From: a bacterium (Candidatus Gribaldobacteria) CG10_big_fil_rev_8_21_14_0_10_37_21 | GTDB taxonomy: Bacteria; Patescibacteriota; Minisyncoccia; Minisyncoccales; CG1-02-41-26 | Reading direction: 5' to 3' | Length of the DNA stretch: 6,358 nucleotides | NCBI GenBank assembly: GCA_002773495.1 | Contig: PFAX01000008.1 | Span: 2,963 to 9,320 of the forward strand | In this document: piece after piece, positions 4,510 through 6,358 of the stretch | Numbering within the stretch: position 1 is the stretch's first letter | How the letters are laid out: every line of letters begins with the position of its first letter | Notes under the pieces: model-generated | Seen by the model: only the letters and a program-made list of their open reading frames with translations | Database searches by the model: none | What the model was told of the DNA's origin: nothing | Program-made: the position numbers and the translations under genes

Positions 4510-6210
4510 TTACTTTTTTAAATTTCTTTTAGCTAAAAGGCCACAAATTCTGCGAGCTATTATCACTGAAACATCTTTCTTATTGCTAAAGTCCTTAATT
4601 GTTTTAACTAATTGTTCATATTCTTCTTCTTGATCTAAAACCTTTATATTTTGAACGCCTAAGGCCTTAACTACCTCTTCTATTTTAACTGGATGCGACA
4701 TTAAACCCATCCCAGTTTTTGCTGTGCTTGGATTTGGCTGATGGCCAGTCATGGCGGTTATGCTATTATCAAGTACAATTAAAAGCAAGTTTGATTGGTT
4801 ATAAACAGCATTTAAAAGGGCCTCAATGCCTGAATGTAAAAAAGTGCCATCCCCAATAAAGGCAATTACCTTCTGCTTATTTTGGGTCGCTTTTTTTATG
4901 CCATGGGCAATCCCCACCGAAGAACCCATACAAGAAAGATAGTCATATAGGTTATGGGGGGGCAAAGCCGCTATCATATAACAACCAATGTCGCCCCCAA
5001 AAATTGTCTGTTTAGGAGCCGCTTGTTTAACAGCCGCAAAGAGCTTCCAGTAGGGGCAGGTTGGCCAACCAGTACAGAATCTGGGTAAATGCTTAACGGG
5101 CCTAAAATTTATTTGTTCAAATGGTTTTAAACGCTTTTTTATAACCTTACTTATTGCCAGTATAACCTGCTCTGGCCTTAGCTCCCCTGTTTGGGGCAAA
5201 ACATTTTTACCAAAAATCTTTATTTTAGGATTAGCTGTTTTAGCAATCGCTTCAATCTCTTTTTCAATAAAGCCCTCTAATTCTTCAACAATAATTACTT
5301 GGGTTAACTTTTTAAGAAAACTTTTTATCTTTTTTTCAGGCAAAGGGTAAAAAAAGCCAAGCTGCATTAAGGGTAGTTCTATGTTTAATTCTTTTAAGGC
5401 CTCCTTAACGTATAAATAACCAACCCCAGAAGCGATTATGCCTGTAGTTTTTTTTGAATTAGCAAACTCAACCTTATTCAAAGGGCTTTTTTCAGCTAAA
5501 TCTTTTATTTTTTCAATTTTTGTTAATAACTCTTCTTTCATTTCCAACACTCTCGGAGGCATAGTTACGTATTGATGCTTATTAGCAATAAATTTTATTT
5601 GCGCCTTGCTATTTGCCTTTTGCTTTATGCTTTTTGCTATACTAACTGGCATTTTCTGATGGGCCACCCTGGTTGTAGTCCGAACCATTACTGGTAAAGA
5701 CATTTTACTTGATATTTTAAAGGCCTCTTTAATAAAGTCAAGGCACTGTTGGGGGTCGCCTGGCTCTAGGGTAGGGATATGTGCCATATAACTGAATGGC
5801 CTTGAGTTTTGCTCTGATTGAGCCGAAGAATGGCAAGAAGGGTCATCAGCAACAACAAGAACGCAAGCCCCTTTATTAGTGCCCGTGTATAAAAATGGCA
5901 TTAAGGCGTCAGAAGCAACATTTAAACCAAAGTTCTTCATAGCAACTAAGGTTTTCAAACCACAAAAAGAAGCCCCAACTGCGGCTTCCATGGCTGTTTT
6001 CTCGTTTGTGGAAAACTCAAAATAAAAACTTGGCTTTTTCTTTTCTTTTAGCTTTTGTTGAGCCATCTCAAAAAAAATTAGACCGATTTCTGAAGCAGGC
6101 GTACCCGGATAGGTTGAAATAAAACCAACCCCGGCCTCTAAGGCGCCCCTAACAATTGCCTCGTTGCCTAAAAGAATTTTTTTATTTGCTTTTTGAAGTA
6201 AATCTGCCAT
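4510..6210 (-). CDS. iorA: indolepyruvate ferredoxin oxidoreductase alpha subunit (TPP-binding), lacking the C-terminal ferredoxin domain
   Basis: This 566-aa cytoplasmic protein is the catalytic subunit of a thiamine-diphosphate 2-oxoacid oxidoreductase. The family converts aryl-pyruvates (indolepyruvate, phenylpyruvate) plus CoA to aryl-acetyl-CoA and CO2 and reduces ferredoxin. The N-terminal pyrimidine-type domain shows YPGTPASEI at 34-42 and STNEKTAMEAAVGAS at 67-81, followed by MKNFGLNVASD at 91-101. The C-terminal TPP domain shows GDIGCYM (406-412), the GDG motif at 453-455 and LDNSITAMTGHQP at 480-492. Family members usually continue after the VIIARR-C segment (here 549-556) into a domain with two 4Fe-4S clusters. 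This protein stops about 10 residues later, so it carries no clusters. The usual GCPH-like motif also reads CTGWPTCPYW (379-388). The start is the first ATG, 10 nt below the likely transcription start. It is first in the operon and iorB follows after 7 nt. Substrate specificity is inferred from the family only. Confidence 0.9.
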   Translation of the reverse strand: MADLLQKANKKILLGNEAIVRGALEAGVGFISTYPGTPASEIGLIFFEMAQQKLKEKKKPSFYFEFSTNEKTAMEAAVGASFCGLKTLVAMKNFGLNVASDALMPFLYTGTNKGACVLVVADDPSCHSSAQSEQNSRPFSYMAHIPTLEPGDPQQCLDFIKEAFKISSKMSLPVMVRTTTRVAHQKMPVSIAKSIKQKANSKAQIKFIANKHQYVTMPPRVLEMKEELLTKIEKIKDLAEKSPLNKVEFANSKKTTGIIASGVGYLYVKEALKELNIELPLMQLGFFYPLPEKKIKSFLKKLTQVIIVEELEGFIEKEIEAIAKTANPKIKIFGKNVLPQTGELRPEQVILAISKVIKKRLKPFEQINFRPVKHLPRFCTGWPTCPYWKLFAAVKQAAPKQTIFGGDIGCYMIAALPPHNLYDYLSCMGSSVGIAHGIKKATQNKQKVIAFIGDGTFLHSGIEALLNAVYNQSNLLLIVLDNSITAMTGHQPNPSTAKTGMGLMSHPVKIEEVVKALGVQNIKVLDQEEEYEQLVKTIKDFSNKKDVSVIIARRICGLLAKRNLKK

Positions 6211-6226
6211 ATTTGTTAATTTATTT

Positions 6227-6286
6227 ATTGTAGCATACTTTTAGCTCTTGACAAGAAAAATAAAATAAGTAAAGGTAATGTGTCAA
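6227..6286 (-). promoter_or_regulatory. promoter region of the iorA operon
   Basis: The best promoter, read on the minus strand, has a -35 TTGTCA at 6249-6254, a 16-bp spacer and a -10 TACAAT at 6227-6232. The -10 is preceded by TG one base away, making it an extended -10. Transcription would start near 6220, leaving a leader of only about 10 nt before the iorA ATG at 6210, with no SD sequence, so translation may be nearly leaderless. A second possible promoter lies just upstream: a perfect -35 TTGACA at 6281-6286 and a weaker -10 TATTTT at 6257-6262 with an 18-bp spacer. The rest of 6211-6358 is AT-rich and I see no gene in it. Confidence 0.6.
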
Positions 6287-6358
6287 TACATTTTGTGATT
6301 TTTGAGCATTAAAAATAGATTTAAAAGACAAAAAATAATCTTCTAAAATGAGGCAAGG

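Overview
The window is AT-rich and bacterial. Six protein genes, all on the minus strand, fill about positions 543-6210. A gene-poor but strongly structured stretch lies at 1-542 and a short promoter region at 6211-6358. Tight gene packing, weak or absent Shine-Dalgarno (SD) sequences before most genes, short stripped-down enzymes and an unusual long adenylate-kinase-like protein suggest a reduced-genome bacterium, possibly Patescibacteria/CPR. This is an inference from style; no rRNA or other phylogenetic marker is present. The standard code fits: TGA appears only as a stop (end of iorB) and no ORF needs recoding.

Layout, in the direction of minus-strand transcription. A promoter region at 6227-6286 precedes iorA (4510-6210) and iorB (3885-4502), the two subunits of an indolepyruvate/2-oxoacid:ferredoxin oxidoreductase; IorA lacks the usual C-terminal ferredoxin domain. 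Next come thiI (2756-3916; tRNA 4-thiouridine synthase without a rhodanese domain), a 69-aa DUF1858 redox-disulfide protein (2543-2752) and a membrane-anchored ComEC-like metallo-beta-lactamase-fold protein (1702-2559). These five genes overlap or lie within 7 nt of each other and look like one operon. After 88 bp comes a 356-aa adenylate-kinase-family protein (543-1613).

The most unusual feature is a short repeat, TGTCCTAYC on the + strand (GRTAGGACA on the coding strand). It occurs eight times exactly inside the metallo-hydrolase gene (2066-2242) and three times at the end of the kinase gene (510-547), where one copy supplies the stop codon. It is read in more than one frame in the protein, so it was selected or spread as DNA, not as a peptide repeat.

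The region 1-542 holds no convincing protein gene but shows several RNA-like structures on the minus strand. There is a sigma70-type promoter (501-529) followed by a ~130-nt hairpin RNA with a CCUCC loop and a short GC hairpin plus U-tract. An SD-bearing hairpin lies over a three-codon ORF (252-287). A terminator (116-148) is followed by a three-branched fold (5-118) closed by a 14-bp stem and followed by a U-tract. Three motifs of the AGTTCCTCCYTAA type in this region are mutually complementary, suggesting RNA-RNA pairing. A single perfect DnaA box (336-344) also lies here.

IorAB would oxidatively decarboxylate aryl-pyruvates from amino-acid breakdown and pass electrons to a carrier. ThiI would thiolate tRNA, perhaps with the CxxC protein beside it as thiol-redox partner. 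The hydrolase and kinase have no clear link to these.
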